Assembly (NCBI RefSeq): GCF_023617305.1
Contig: NZ_CP081485.1
Span: 310,001-374,000, forward strand
DNA: 64,000 bases
Direction: 5' to 3'
Source: Methanobrevibacter sp. TLL-48-HuF1
Lineage (GTDB): Archaea; Methanobacteriota; Methanobacteria; Methanobacteriales; Methanobacteriaceae
This document shows positions 17,797 to 26,921 of the stretch, piece by piece; the first letter of the stretch is position 1; the number at the start of each line of letters is the position of its first letter. The translations under genes were made by a program, and so were the position numbers. The notes below the pieces were generated by a model, which saw nothing but the letters and a program-made list of their open reading frames with translations, made no database searches and was not told the origin of the DNA.

Positions 17797-18438
17797 ATGC
17801 AACTTTTAGATTTTATTTACACAATACTGGGACAGGGAATAGTCTTTATAATCATATTAATTATTATATTATTTATAATAGCTATTACTCTTGGTAAAAT
17901 TCTGCTTAAAAAGAACATAATTCTATTTCCAAGATTCATTCTTTTTGTTGTAGATGTATTTTACTCACCTTTTAAAACAATAGCTAGACTGTTAAAAATA
18001 GACGATGACATGATTGACAGAATCAGCATCGAAGTTAGAGATGATGTAAATAGGGAAAAATTTAAAAAAATACCTGCAGAGGAAACTTTAATATTTTTAC
18101 CTCACTGTTTAAGACACAGGGACTGTCAGGCGGCACTTCAAAAAGAAGGAGTGATATGTACAGAATGCGGTAAATGTTCCATTGGAGTTATTAAGAAAAA
18201 AGCAGACAAATTGGGATACAGTTTATATATAGTTCCAGGATCCAGCTTTGTTAAAAAAATAGTTAAAGAAAACAACTTTAAAGCAGTTATTGGAGTGGCC
18301 TGTCATGAAGATTTAAATCAGATGATGATGCTGCTTTCTGATTATTGCCCTCAAGGAGTTTTACTTTCTAAAACAGGCTGTTTTGAAACAAAAGTAGATA
18401 TTAAAAAAGTATTTGAAAAACTGGATTCCAAATACTAA
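17797..18438 (+). CDS. DUF116 family membrane-anchored protein
   Basis: 213 residues. Two hydrophobic segments lie near the N terminus (about 13-36 and 42-58). A cysteine-rich soluble domain follows with LPHCLRHRDCQAAL, CTECGKCSIG, VACHEDL and KTGCFE, the conserved Cys pattern of DUF116. The cysteines probably hold a metal or Fe-S centre, and the domain lies on the cytoplasmic side if the N terminus is a simple anchor; biochemical role unknown. It follows the TTG-start gene by six bases. It converges with the small gene on the opposite strand, overlapping it by four bases. Confidence 0.88.
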   Translation: MQLLDFIYTILGQGIVFIIILIIILFIIAITLGKILLKKNIILFPRFILFVVDVFYSPFKTIARLLKIDDDMIDRISIEVRDDVNREKFKKIPAEETLIFLPHCLRHRDCQAALQKEGVICTECGKCSIGVIKKKADKLGYSLYIVPGSSFVKKIVKENNFKAVIGVACHEDLNQMMMLLSDYCPQGVLLSKTGCFETKVDIKKVFEKLDSKY

Positions 18439-18635
18439 TCATCATAATATTTTATAAAGTCCAAAGATTCATCAGCCTGACTGAATTCATCAATAAAGTC
18501 ATGCAAATCTTTTATAAACTCTTCTTTTCTTTTATCTGAATCTCTGATTTTAGAATAATCTTTTTTTATAGCCAATTCCATTATAATATCATCAGTTTCC
18601 AAAGTTAATTCTGGATAAAATATATTTTCATCCAT
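18435..18635 (-). CDS. small acidic hypothetical protein after hmgA
   Basis: 66 residues starting MDENIFYPEL. It is rich in Asp and Glu, has no cysteine motif and no membrane segment. The ATG at 18635 lies one base past the hmgA stop codon and has AGAGGA upstream within the end of hmgA, so it is translationally coupled. A longer frame into hmgA is less likely. Function not recognised. Confidence 0.65.
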   Translation of the reverse strand: MDENIFYPELTLETDDIIMELAIKKDYSKIRDSDKRKEEFIKDLHDFIDEFSQADESLDFIKYYDD

Positions 18636-18636
18636 A

Positions 18637-19839
18637 TTATCCTCTTCCAAGTTCCTGATGAGCTCTCGCCAAATGTCCTGCTGCAAGAGCACCAACTAAA
18701 GATAATTCTCCAGCCAATACAGTAGCTGCAACAATTTCACCAAATTCACGAGCCTTATTGGAACCTGCAACACCAAGAATATCCAAACCTTCATGAGCAG
18801 TTTCCAAACTTGTTCCACCACCAACAGTAGCTACTGGTACATCAGGCAGGTTTACTGAAAAATACAAATCCCCGTTTCTGTTTTCAGCTGTTGTAATACC
18901 TAAAGAACCTTCTACTGCATGTGCAGCATCCTGACCTGTTGCTAAAAAGATTGCTGCAACCATATTTGCATAATGAGCATTATATGCCATAGAACCTGCT
19001 GCTGCAGACCCTATTAAATTTTTAGCTATATTCACTTCTTCAATAGCTTCAGCAGTTGTTTTAAGTTTTTTATTTACTATTTCTTCAGGAATTAAAATAT
19101 CTGCAACAATACTTTTTCCCCTTCCTTCAATCATGTTAATTGCTGCAGGCTTTTTATCAACACAAACATTTCCACTTAATGCAATGTGTCTTCCGGTTGT
19201 TTCTTCTGCCAATTTATCCAAAATCTTTTCTGAAGCAATAGTAACCATATTCATACCCATACTGTCTCCAGTAGAGTAAACAAAACGTGGATAAACATAA
19301 GTTCCAACAATTAAAATCGGATCAATTTTTAAAAGCTTACCATGAGAAGTGGTAGATTCTGCAATTTCTTTAAGTTCCTGAAAATTATCAATAAACCATT
19401 GTTTAATTTTTAAAGCATCAGTTGCTGAAGAGGTTTTGATTACCGGTGCTCTAGTCATAATATCTGAAATAACATGAGCGTTTACTCCTCCAGATGCTGT
19501 AATTGTTGATGCACCTCTGTTAATTGATGCTACAAGTGCTCCTTCAGATGTAGCTAAGGGAACATAAACCTCTCTTTTACAGTAATCTCCGTTGATTTTT
19601 AACGGACCTGCTACACCTACAGGAAGCTGGATTGTTCCAATCGGATTTTCAATGTTTCTTGCAGATGCCTTTTCCATGTCCAGAGAATAATTAGCCATAT
19701 GTGGCAATTCACAGCCAGCTGTTTTTTCTATAAATTCTCTTCTGATATCTGTGGCTTCCTTTGGTGAAACATATTTGTCTACCTGGTATAATTTCATTTC
19801 ACCATTTAACAGTTTATCAATAATTTCTTTAGAATTCAT
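18637..19839 (-). CDS. hmgA: hydroxymethylglutaryl-CoA reductase (NADPH)
   Basis: 400-residue class I HMG-CoA reductase, which makes mevalonate for the isoprenoid chains of archaeal ether lipids. Signatures are the substrate motif PLATSEGALVASINRG, the GDSMGMN dinucleotide region, the catalytic Lys in CVDKKPAAINMIEGRGKS, the ATVGGGTSLETAHEGLDILG block and a C-terminal catalytic His in HLARAHQELG. The ATG at 19839 immediately follows the sucD stop codon. Conserved pairing with sucD suggests joint expression around CoA-thioester metabolism. Confidence 0.97.
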   Translation of the reverse strand: MNSKEIIDKLLNGEMKLYQVDKYVSPKEATDIRREFIEKTAGCELPHMANYSLDMEKASARNIENPIGTIQLPVGVAGPLKINGDYCKREVYVPLATSEGALVASINRGASTITASGGVNAHVISDIMTRAPVIKTSSATDALKIKQWFIDNFQELKEIAESTTSHGKLLKIDPILIVGTYVYPRFVYSTGDSMGMNMVTIASEKILDKLAEETTGRHIALSGNVCVDKKPAAINMIEGRGKSIVADILIPEEIVNKKLKTTAEAIEEVNIAKNLIGSAAAGSMAYNAHYANMVAAIFLATGQDAAHAVEGSLGITTAENRNGDLYFSVNLPDVPVATVGGGTSLETAHEGLDILGVAGSNKAREFGEIVAATVLAGELSLVGALAAGHLARAHQELGRG

Positions 19840-20700
19840 TTAAATTGACTTCCTTACTAAATCTACAATTTCTGATGGCATTTTAGCTACACTTACACCG
19901 GCATCAGTTAATGCATTAATTTTACTTTCTGCAGTACCTGAACTTCCATGAATAATAGCTCCTGCATGCCCCATTCTTTTACCTGGTGGTGCAGTTCTAC
20001 CTGCAATATATGAAACTACCGGTTTGGAGATATTGTCTTTAATAAATTCTGCTGCATTTTCTTCAGCATTACCTCCGATTTCACCAATTAAAACAATAGC
20101 TTCAGTGTCCTCATCTGCTTCAAATTTTTTAAGAATATCAATATAATTTGTACCGATTACAGGGTCTCCACCTATACCAACACAGGTACTTTGACCAATT
20201 CCCCCACGGGTAAGCTGGCTGGCTACTTCATAAGTTAAAGTTCCGCTTCTTGAAATTACTCCAACATTACCTTCTTTAAAAATATGAGTCGGCATAATTC
20301 CCAGTTTACCAACACCTGGAGTTATGATTCCCGGAGTGTTTGGACCTATAACTGTAGTACCCATTTCACGAGCATAATTCATTATTTTTAAACTGTCATG
20401 AACAGGAATATGTTCTGAAATAATAACAACCAAATCCAAATGTCTTATAGATTCAAATGCCGCATCTTTTGCAAATTTTGCAGGTACAAAAATAATTGAA
20501 GAGTTAACACCAGTTTCCTCTTTTGCTTCTTCAATTGAATTGAAAACAGGAACACCTAAAAAGTCCTGACCGCCTTTTCCAGGAGTTACACCTGCTAAAA
20601 TATTTGTATTATATTCCAACATTTGTTCAGTGTGAAAAGATCCCTGTTTTCCAGTAATCCCCTGAACCAAACATTTTGTATCATTATCTAATAAAATCAT
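19840..20700 (-). CDS. sucD: succinyl-CoA synthetase alpha subunit
   Basis: 286 residues. It has the CoA-binding Rossmann domain ([17 protein letters not shown]) and the ligase domain with the phosphorylated His in [18 protein letters not shown]. In methanogens it works in the incomplete reductive citrate branch that supplies 2-oxoglutarate. The beta subunit (sucC) is not in this window. It has GGTGGT upstream of the ATG and lies 15 bp after the uncharacterised gene and directly against hmgA, so a three- or four-gene operon is likely. Confidence 0.96.
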   Translation of the reverse strand: MILLDNDTKCLVQGITGKQGSFHTEQMLEYNTNILAGVTPGKGGQDFLGVPVFNSIEEAKEETGVNSSIIFVPAKFAKDAAFESIRHLDLVVIISEHIPVHDSLKIMNYAREMGTTVIGPNTPGIITPGVGKLGIMPTHIFKEGNVGVISRSGTLTYEVASQLTRGGIGQSTCVGIGGDPVIGTNYIDILKKFEADEDTEAIVLIGEIGGNAEENAAEFIKDNISKPVVSYIAGRTAPPGKRMGHAGAIIHGSSGTAESKINALTDAGVSVAKMPSEIVDLVRKSI

Positions 20701-20715
20701 AAAACAACCACCTAT

Positions 20716-21441
20716 TTAACGTAAAATTCTTGTTTTGTTTTCAAATGGAACTGCTAAATCAATTACATTTCCATTCATAAAAGCCGTAGCAGAAAATATG
20801 ACACTTCCAGGCAATACATTACAGTTAGTGCCTCTTTTAACCAGATATACATTTTTATTTCCAAGTGCTGCTCCAATCATTGCACCCGCTATTACACTAA
20901 CTGATTCTATATTTTCAACAGTAGCTACTATTACAGGATCATCAGTTTCCGGTGAAACATAACCTACACCTGGAATTTTTTTGGATTTAGGTTCTATTAA
21001 ATCAGAAACATCAGTCATATTTTTCATTCCTTTAGCTGCTTCAATAGCTGAATTGGCAGCATCTCCTACAAATGACTCTCCACCATAGGTATCAAAACCT
21101 AAAACGATAGCATCAGGATATCTGTCTTGACGAATACTAGCTTCAGCATAAGATATGCCTTCACCGGCAGTATCCGGACTTTGAGATATTCCTGAAAGGT
21201 CACCTAAATTTTCAGCATTGTCCTTTAATATATTTACAATACCTTCATTAACATTTTCAAGTAAATCATCTTCTACAAATGCACTGATAACTACATCATC
21301 ACCAGTTACATTTGTTAAGGCAGCATCTCTAGCACCTAAAGCTTTAAGTTTGTAAAGGTCAGATTCAATATTTTCTACTAATGTATTACTACAGGACACG
21401 TCATTCCTAGAAATGTCTGCACCTATAGCTGTAATTTTCAA
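20716..21441 (-). CDS. conserved hypothetical protein, TTG start, heading the sucD-hmgA operon
   Basis: 241 residues starting at TTG (21441) with GGTGTT upstream. The sequence is alpha/beta with glycine-rich turns (VLGFDTYGGESFVGDAANSA; VIAGAMIGAALG). There are three Cys, but not in CxxC spacing, and no membrane segment. I do not recognise the family; position and spacing (15 bp to sucD) argue for coexpression with CoA and isoprenoid metabolism. A catalytic role cannot be read from the sequence. Confidence 0.75.
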   Translation of the reverse strand: MKITAIGADISRNDVSCSNTLVENIESDLYKLKALGARDAALTNVTGDDVVISAFVEDDLLENVNEGIVNILKDNAENLGDLSGISQSPDTAGEGISYAEASIRQDRYPDAIVLGFDTYGGESFVGDAANSAIEAAKGMKNMTDVSDLIEPKSKKIPGVGYVSPETDDPVIVATVENIESVSVIAGAMIGAALGNKNVYLVKRGTNCNVLPGSVIFSATAFMNGNVIDLAVPFENKTRILR

Positions 21442-21786
21442 AATAACACCTTTTATAATTGATTATAAAAATAAATAAAATAATTTTTATTTTATTGTTA
21501 TATATTATGTCCTTTATTTAATATATAATTTAAGGAATGATGAAAGGATTTTCAGATTAATGAAATTCAAAAAAATATAATACAAAATCAAAAAGCTTGA
21601 AATATTTTGACTCTCTATGTACCCAAAAATCTTATTGTTAAAACAATTAATATTATTGCCTTTAAAACCGAAAAAATCGTATGTCAAAAAAAAATATTAA
21701 AAAATCAAAGCATACTCCTTTTTAAAAGAAGTTGTTAATTTTAAGTAGTTAAAAAAGAAAAAAAGTAAGAGAATTGTGAATTCTCT
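21442..21786. other. gene-free stretch between convergent/divergent units
   Basis: This carries the promoter of the sucD operon near 21460-21500 on the minus strand (AT runs with TTATAATC), and the terminator of the giant adhesin-like gene at the right end. The middle is AT-rich with no open frame of note. Confidence 0.5.
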
Positions 21787-21787
21787 T
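21751..21787 (-). terminator. terminator of giant adhesin-like gene 1
   Basis: A perfect 9-bp stem AAGAGAATT/AATTCTCTT (21767-21775 with 21779-21787), 3-base loop, overlaps the stop codon and is followed on the minus strand by ACTTTTTTTC and more T. Confidence 0.85.
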
Positions 21788-24106
21788 TAAGAACTGATTT
21801 TTATTGTGTTTCCTGTTTGGAAGTCATTCCAGTAGGAAGTTATAATGTATTCACCAGCCATTAATCTGATTCCTAAGCTTGCTATACCGTCTTTATTAGT
21901 AACTTTGTGATAGAAGACACCGTTTACGTTAAATGATACGTTTTGGTTAGCTAATGGTTTACCTTGACCATCTAAAGTTAAAGCAGTGAAATTGCTGCCG
22001 TCAAGGTACTTCATGGAGAGATCTTTAGTTACTAAAGTTGGCAATACATTAACTTTGTTTCCAATATCCAATCCGTCATACATTGTTGTAATGGTATAGT
22101 TTCCTGGTCTTAAAGCTATTCCTAAGCTTGCAACACCATTTTCATCTGTTTTTTTGTGATAGAACACACCGTTGATGTTAAATGTTACTTCTTTGTTTAC
22201 TGCTAAAGATCCGTCTTTGTTGTAGACAGTTGCTTCAAATCTGGAAGCATTTAAGTAATATTTGGTTAAGTCATTTTGCATGATTAATGATTTTACAGTT
22301 ATGTTAAATCCTTTTTCTTCGCCGGTTACAGGGTTGTAAGCAGTTAAAATGTAATTTCCAGGTCTTAACATAATGCCTAAATCAGCCATACCATCTTTAT
22401 CAGTCTTTTTGGTATAGAAAACACCATTAATATTAAATTTGATTTCCTTATTAGCTATTGCTTTTCCAGTGCTGTCAGTAAACTTAGCATAGAATCTGGT
22501 ATCATTCTGATACATTTTAACTAAATCTTTACTTATAATAGTTGGATTAATAGTTACAGTAATGTTTTTAGAAACTGCATTATACTTATCTGAACCCTTA
22601 TATGAAACAGTAGCTTTGTACACATTAGACGCTAAGTTTAATCCCATGGAAGCAGTACCGTTAGCATCAGTGGTTTTATTGTAAGTTTGACCATTGATGG
22701 TAAAGTATAATGTAGCATTGACTATTGCTTTTCCTTTGAAATCTGTTAATTTAGCAACTAAACGTGTTCCGTCATGATAAATCATTACAACATCATTAAC
22801 ATCTAAGTTTACATTTACATTTGGAATTACAGTTATGTTTCCTTTTTTAGTTATGGAATCATATTTAGCATCACCAGAGTAAGTTGTAGTGATATTATGA
22901 TTTCCAGCACTTAATCCAAAAATATTTACTTTTGCAATTCCATTAGTTACATTTGCAGTGTATTTTTTACTGTTGATTTCAACAGTGACTGTTCCAGTTG
23001 CATCTTTAGGTAAAACCACACTAATAGTGGAGTTTACTCCTTCTTTAAATTCAGGAACAGTAATGTTCATGTTATAGTCTGATATTTTGGATACTGTGAA
23101 TTTGGTTGTGTTTTGATTAGGATTATAATTGTTGTCTCCAGCGTATTTAACAGTTACAGTGTAATTGTTTGCTTTAAGATCAGCTATTGTTTTAACTGCT
23201 TTACCATCTACAATAGCTACAGTGTAATCTTTACCGTCAACAGTAATAATTACATTGCCGGTGGCATCAGAAGGCACATTTACGGTTACTGTTGCATTTT
23301 CACCGACTTTAATATCATCAGCATTAACAGTTATATTTGAATCTATTTTGTTAACTTTGAAAACACCTTCAGACTTAATATTGTTATAGTTGTTATTTCC
23401 TGTCCATGTAGCAGTGAAGTTATAAGTACCTGCAGCTAATGCATCACCTGCAGTAGTGCCTTTTCCATCAACAACTTTAACAGTGTATAATTTATTATTA
23501 ATATTAATAATTACATCACCAGTTAATTTAACACCATTAATACCCATTAAAACAGCTTCAATAGTGAATATGTTCTTGTAATCAACATCTGCAATAGATA
23601 CATCAAGATTTGCATCTGCTTTAGCTACAGATATATTTTTAGTAATTTCAATAGGTGTGTATTTGTTATTACCTGTATATTTAACAGCAATTGTATAATT
23701 ATTAGCAGTTAAATCTTTAACAACTTGTGTAGCTTTACCATTTTTAATAGTTACTGTGTAATTTTTGCCGTCAACTGTGATAATTACTTCACCAGTAGCA
23801 TCAGCAGGTAAATTAACTTCAACAGTTAAATCTTCACCAAATATTATATTATTAACTGTGATATTTAAATCTGGAGTTAATTGGGAAACTTTAAATACTG
23901 CAGTAGCCATACCCTGAGCTTCATCCCCTACAAATGATGCAGTAACATTATAAGTGCCTACTGCCAAATCAGAAATGGTAAATATAACAGTTCCGTTAAC
24001 ATTATTTTTAGTGTAGTTTTTATTATTTACATTAACAGTAACATTACCAGTTACGTTCGCCGGTAAAATTACACTGACAGTAGCATTTTCACCACAAACA
24101 ATATCA
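21787..24106 (-). repeat. large inverted repeat, left arm
   Basis: This arm (2320 bp) matches 28826-30869 in reverse complement with long stretches without a difference (for example 60 of 60 bases compared around 23041-23100). It exceeds the other arm by 276 bp: a 273-bp Ig module (23344-23616) plus one extra C-terminal codon. Confidence 0.93.
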
Positions 24107-26658
24107 GTTGTTTCTACAGACATGTTAATTTCATTAAATAATAAATTTTGAACTTCATTATCTAAAACAGCAGTTATATTATGGGCAGTTGAATCACTTT
24201 TATAAATTACAGTAAAAGTACCATTTTTCAAAACAGGATTGTTGTCACTGAAATTTCCAGAAGGAGATGACAGATAAACAGTTTTTAAACCTAACTTATC
24301 AATACCATCCATTGTAGTATCATTCCACATCAATTTACCAGTAATTTCAAATAATCCAGGTGCAATTTGATTTTCAGATATGCTAAATAAAGCATTATTG
24401 GAAACAATTACTTTAGCATTATTAATATTAACATTATTATAACCAAACCAGCAATTATTTAAATTTAAAAAATTTTTTCCAGTTGTATCAAACCAAGTAC
24501 GGGTGGTTATATTAATAAAATTACAATAGTTCATTGTAATATTATCAGTACTTGCCTTAGAAACCATGGAAAACATAAATTCTGAACCAGAATGATTAAT
24601 AAAATTACAGTTTGTTACAATCAGTTTATTTCTAGCACTAAATACTGAGATTTGTTTGGAATTTTTAAAAGTACAATTATCAACATAACTAGTTCCATAC
24701 TTACTAAACTCTATAAAACCGTTACCTATATTTTCAAAACATATATCTGAAATTTTAAAACTATTCACAAAGCTGAATTCAATGAAATAACCATTAGACT
24801 CATCATTAAATATAATTACTTTTTCATTATTATATGGTTTAATTGTAACATTATATCCCTTAATTGCATCACCTGGAATCAACGCATCTCCCGCTTTAAT
24901 TATATAATTTCCCCCCATAAAATATATAATATAATTTGCAGGATTATTTTTAATATAATTAGAAAGTGCTCTTAAAGTATTAAATGGATTGTCTATACTT
25001 CCATTACCTCCATCTGCAGTAATGTTTTTATTCACAGCAACATACACTATTTTTTCACTATTTTCAGATTCTGAAATAATTTCATTTCTAAAATTAGCTT
25101 TCAAAATAGGTAAATTTAAAACATCACTATTAGGAGTTGGATTAGGATTATAATTGCCATTTATGTTATTATTGCTTCCAGCAATATAAACTGCATCATT
25201 TCCAGTTTTAATATAAGCAGACAATCCATTATTTGTAACATTAGTATTGGATACTCCATTTAAATAAACAGCATAATTACCATTTGTAAAAATAGTATTG
25301 TTATATACATCAAAAGAATGAGATGAAGAAGTTGATTGGGAATAACTAATACCATAAATATTATTGGAGTCAGCATAATCACCATTATTTGTAACATAAA
25401 TAATATTATCATGAACTATATCAAAGGTGTCTTGTAATTCCATACCTGAAACTAATGCCCAATTATGAAGAGCAGCACTTCCAGTTACATTAATAAAATT
25501 ATTATAAATATTTAAATAAGTTGCACCATAGAAATTTTGAGAATAAATTCCCAGATTAGGACCATTATTGTATGTAATTAATGTATTATTGTAAATATTA
25601 CAATCATTAATAGGTCCTGTAATTTGAACTGGATATGCACTACCTGATCCATTTACAATAATACTTCCACCATTAGTATTCATTTTAACAGTATTATTCC
25701 AAATTGAAATATTATTTAATTTATAAATATCAATACCATACAAATAATTAGCAGACCCAGTTTCTGTTGTTGAATCTAATTCTATTATATTATTACCTGC
25801 AACAACAGAATTGTTTGATTCAACCATTAAAAAAGAGTCTAAAGTAGGATAAAACAAATTACTGTCTCTTGCACTAACTGATACATTTAATTCATTATTT
25901 AAAAATTTAAATCCATTTGATGACTGGACAGCAACACCTGCAACTAAATCAATATCAGTATTTGGGAAAGGTATGCTAAAATCACAATCTTTCAAAGGAA
26001 GAAATGCATTAATTTTATTTCCCCTAACTAAATTATTACTACCACCAACCACTTTAATAACATAATTATAAACATTTGTATTGGTAACATTAGTAAAATA
26101 ACGAATATTATTATTCAATAATTGAACATTATTGGAATTAATTAAATCAACAGCATATGAATTAGAATCAGAGGAAGTTTTATAATCAATTGTAACATTA
26201 TCAATAATTACATTTGATGTACCTTCTAGTGAAATAACAGTACCTCCACTTACATCATAATTAAAAACTGCATTTTTTAAAGTTAAATCATTCGCTTTTA
26301 GAGTAAAACCAATATTATTAAAATTAGCATTATTAAAATCAAGACCAATAGACTTATCAATTACAAAAGAACTAAACCTCAGATTGCTGAAATTACCCAT
26401 AAAACACAAATCAACATTTTCCCTTAAAGTTCCGTTCTCATCAAAGTATCTTAAATAATTTGAACTATCTACAATCATATAATCATTACTTACCTGTTCA
26501 ACATCATTATACTCATTTTGTAAATCACAGCTAATATCATTAGTTCCATCTACAAAGACATTGTCTGTAGAGTTTACATCATCAACAGCACTAACAGCAC
26601 CTACTGATAACATGACTAAAAACATCATTGTGATTAAAATAAATTTCTTAAATTTCAT
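21787..26658 (-). CDS. giant adhesin-like protein 1 (beta-helix plus Ig-like modules)
   Basis: 1623 residues. A signal peptide (about 1-24) is followed by a right-handed beta-helix of NosD/pectate-lyase-like rungs rich in N-x-I/V-x-N (about 95-800). From about 850 come Ig-like modules of Big-type: several of about 90 residues with VIITVDGKxYTV cores, then four with FNINGVFYHKKTDENGVASL cores. It ends KISS with no transmembrane anchor or sorting signal visible. The last 2.3 kb is nearly identical to the end of the divergent gene to the right. A surface role in adhesion is inferred from architecture. Upstream DNA to that gene is a 263-bp shared promoter region. Confidence 0.9.
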   Translation of the reverse strand: MKFKKFILITMMFLVMLSVGAVSAVDDVNSTDNVFVDGTNDISCDLQNEYNDVEQVSNDYMIVDSSNYLRYFDENGTLRENVDLCFMGNFSNLRFSSFVIDKSIGLDFNNANFNNIGFTLKANDLTLKNAVFNYDVSGGTVISLEGTSNVIIDNVTIDYKTSSDSNSYAVDLINSNNVQLLNNNIRYFTNVTNTNVYNYVIKVVGGSNNLVRGNKINAFLPLKDCDFSIPFPNTDIDLVAGVAVQSSNGFKFLNNELNVSVSARDSNLFYPTLDSFLMVESNNSVVAGNNIIELDSTTETGSANYLYGIDIYKLNNISIWNNTVKMNTNGGSIIVNGSGSAYPVQITGPINDCNIYNNTLITYNNGPNLGIYSQNFYGATYLNIYNNFINVTGSAALHNWALVSGMELQDTFDIVHDNIIYVTNNGDYADSNNIYGISYSQSTSSSHSFDVYNNTIFTNGNYAVYLNGVSNTNVTNNGLSAYIKTGNDAVYIAGSNNNINGNYNPNPTPNSDVLNLPILKANFRNEIISESENSEKIVYVAVNKNITADGGNGSIDNPFNTLRALSNYIKNNPANYIIYFMGGNYIIKAGDALIPGDAIKGYNVTIKPYNNEKVIIFNDESNGYFIEFSFVNSFKISDICFENIGNGFIEFSKYGTSYVDNCTFKNSKQISVFSARNKLIVTNCNFINHSGSEFMFSMVSKASTDNITMNYCNFINITTRTWFDTTGKNFLNLNNCWFGYNNVNINNAKVIVSNNALFSISENQIAPGLFEITGKLMWNDTTMDGIDKLGLKTVYLSSPSGNFSDNNPVLKNGTFTVIYKSDSTAHNITAVLDNEVQNLLFNEINMSVETTDIVCGENATVSVILPANVTGNVTVNVNNKNYTKNNVNGTVIFTISDLAVGTYNVTASFVGDEAQGMATAVFKVSQLTPDLNITVNNIIFGEDLTVEVNLPADATGEVIITVDGKNYTVTIKNGKATQVVKDLTANNYTIAVKYTGNNKYTPIEITKNISVAKADANLDVSIADVDYKNIFTIEAVLMGINGVKLTGDVIININNKLYTVKVVDGKGTTAGDALAAGTYNFTATWTGNNNYNNIKSEGVFKVNKIDSNITVNADDIKVGENATVTVNVPSDATGNVIITVDGKDYTVAIVDGKAVKTIADLKANNYTVTVKYAGDNNYNPNQNTTKFTVSKISDYNMNITVPEFKEGVNSTISVVLPKDATGTVTVEINSKKYTANVTNGIAKVNIFGLSAGNHNITTTYSGDAKYDSITKKGNITVIPNVNVNLDVNDVVMIYHDGTRLVAKLTDFKGKAIVNATLYFTINGQTYNKTTDANGTASMGLNLASNVYKATVSYKGSDKYNAVSKNITVTINPTIISKDLVKMYQNDTRFYAKFTDSTGKAIANKEIKFNINGVFYTKKTDKDGMADLGIMLRPGNYILTAYNPVTGEEKGFNITVKSLIMQNDLTKYYLNASRFEATVYNKDGSLAVNKEVTFNINGVFYHKKTDENGVASLGIALRPGNYTITTMYDGLDIGNKVNVLPTLVTKDLSMKYLDGSNFTALTLDGQGKPLANQNVSFNVNGVFYHKVTNKDGIASLGIRLMAGEYIITSYWNDFQTGNTIKISS

Positions 26659-26921
26659 CTTTAATCACCAAAGACAATACATCAGTTTAATTTTATTAAA
26701 ATTAAAATATGATGTACTAATTAATAATATGAAAATAAATCCTATTTAAACACTTCCATTTAAACTAGAAAAAATAAACCAAACAATTTTTAAAATAAAA
26801 TTCGGCCATTAAAAGAGAAAAGATTAAATAAACTTCAAACTATAAAATATTATATATAAAATATAATTTAAGATAATTAAAATGTATTTTATAAAGAAAT
26901 AGATTAAAAAAGCTGATAAAA
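26659..26921. promoter_or_regulatory. shared promoter region of divergent giant adhesin-like genes
   Basis: 263 bp of AT-rich DNA between the two start codons. TATA-like runs occur on the plus strand near 26845-26875 and on the minus strand near 26690-26730. Any inversion between the repeat arms would carry both promoters together. Confidence 0.55.
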
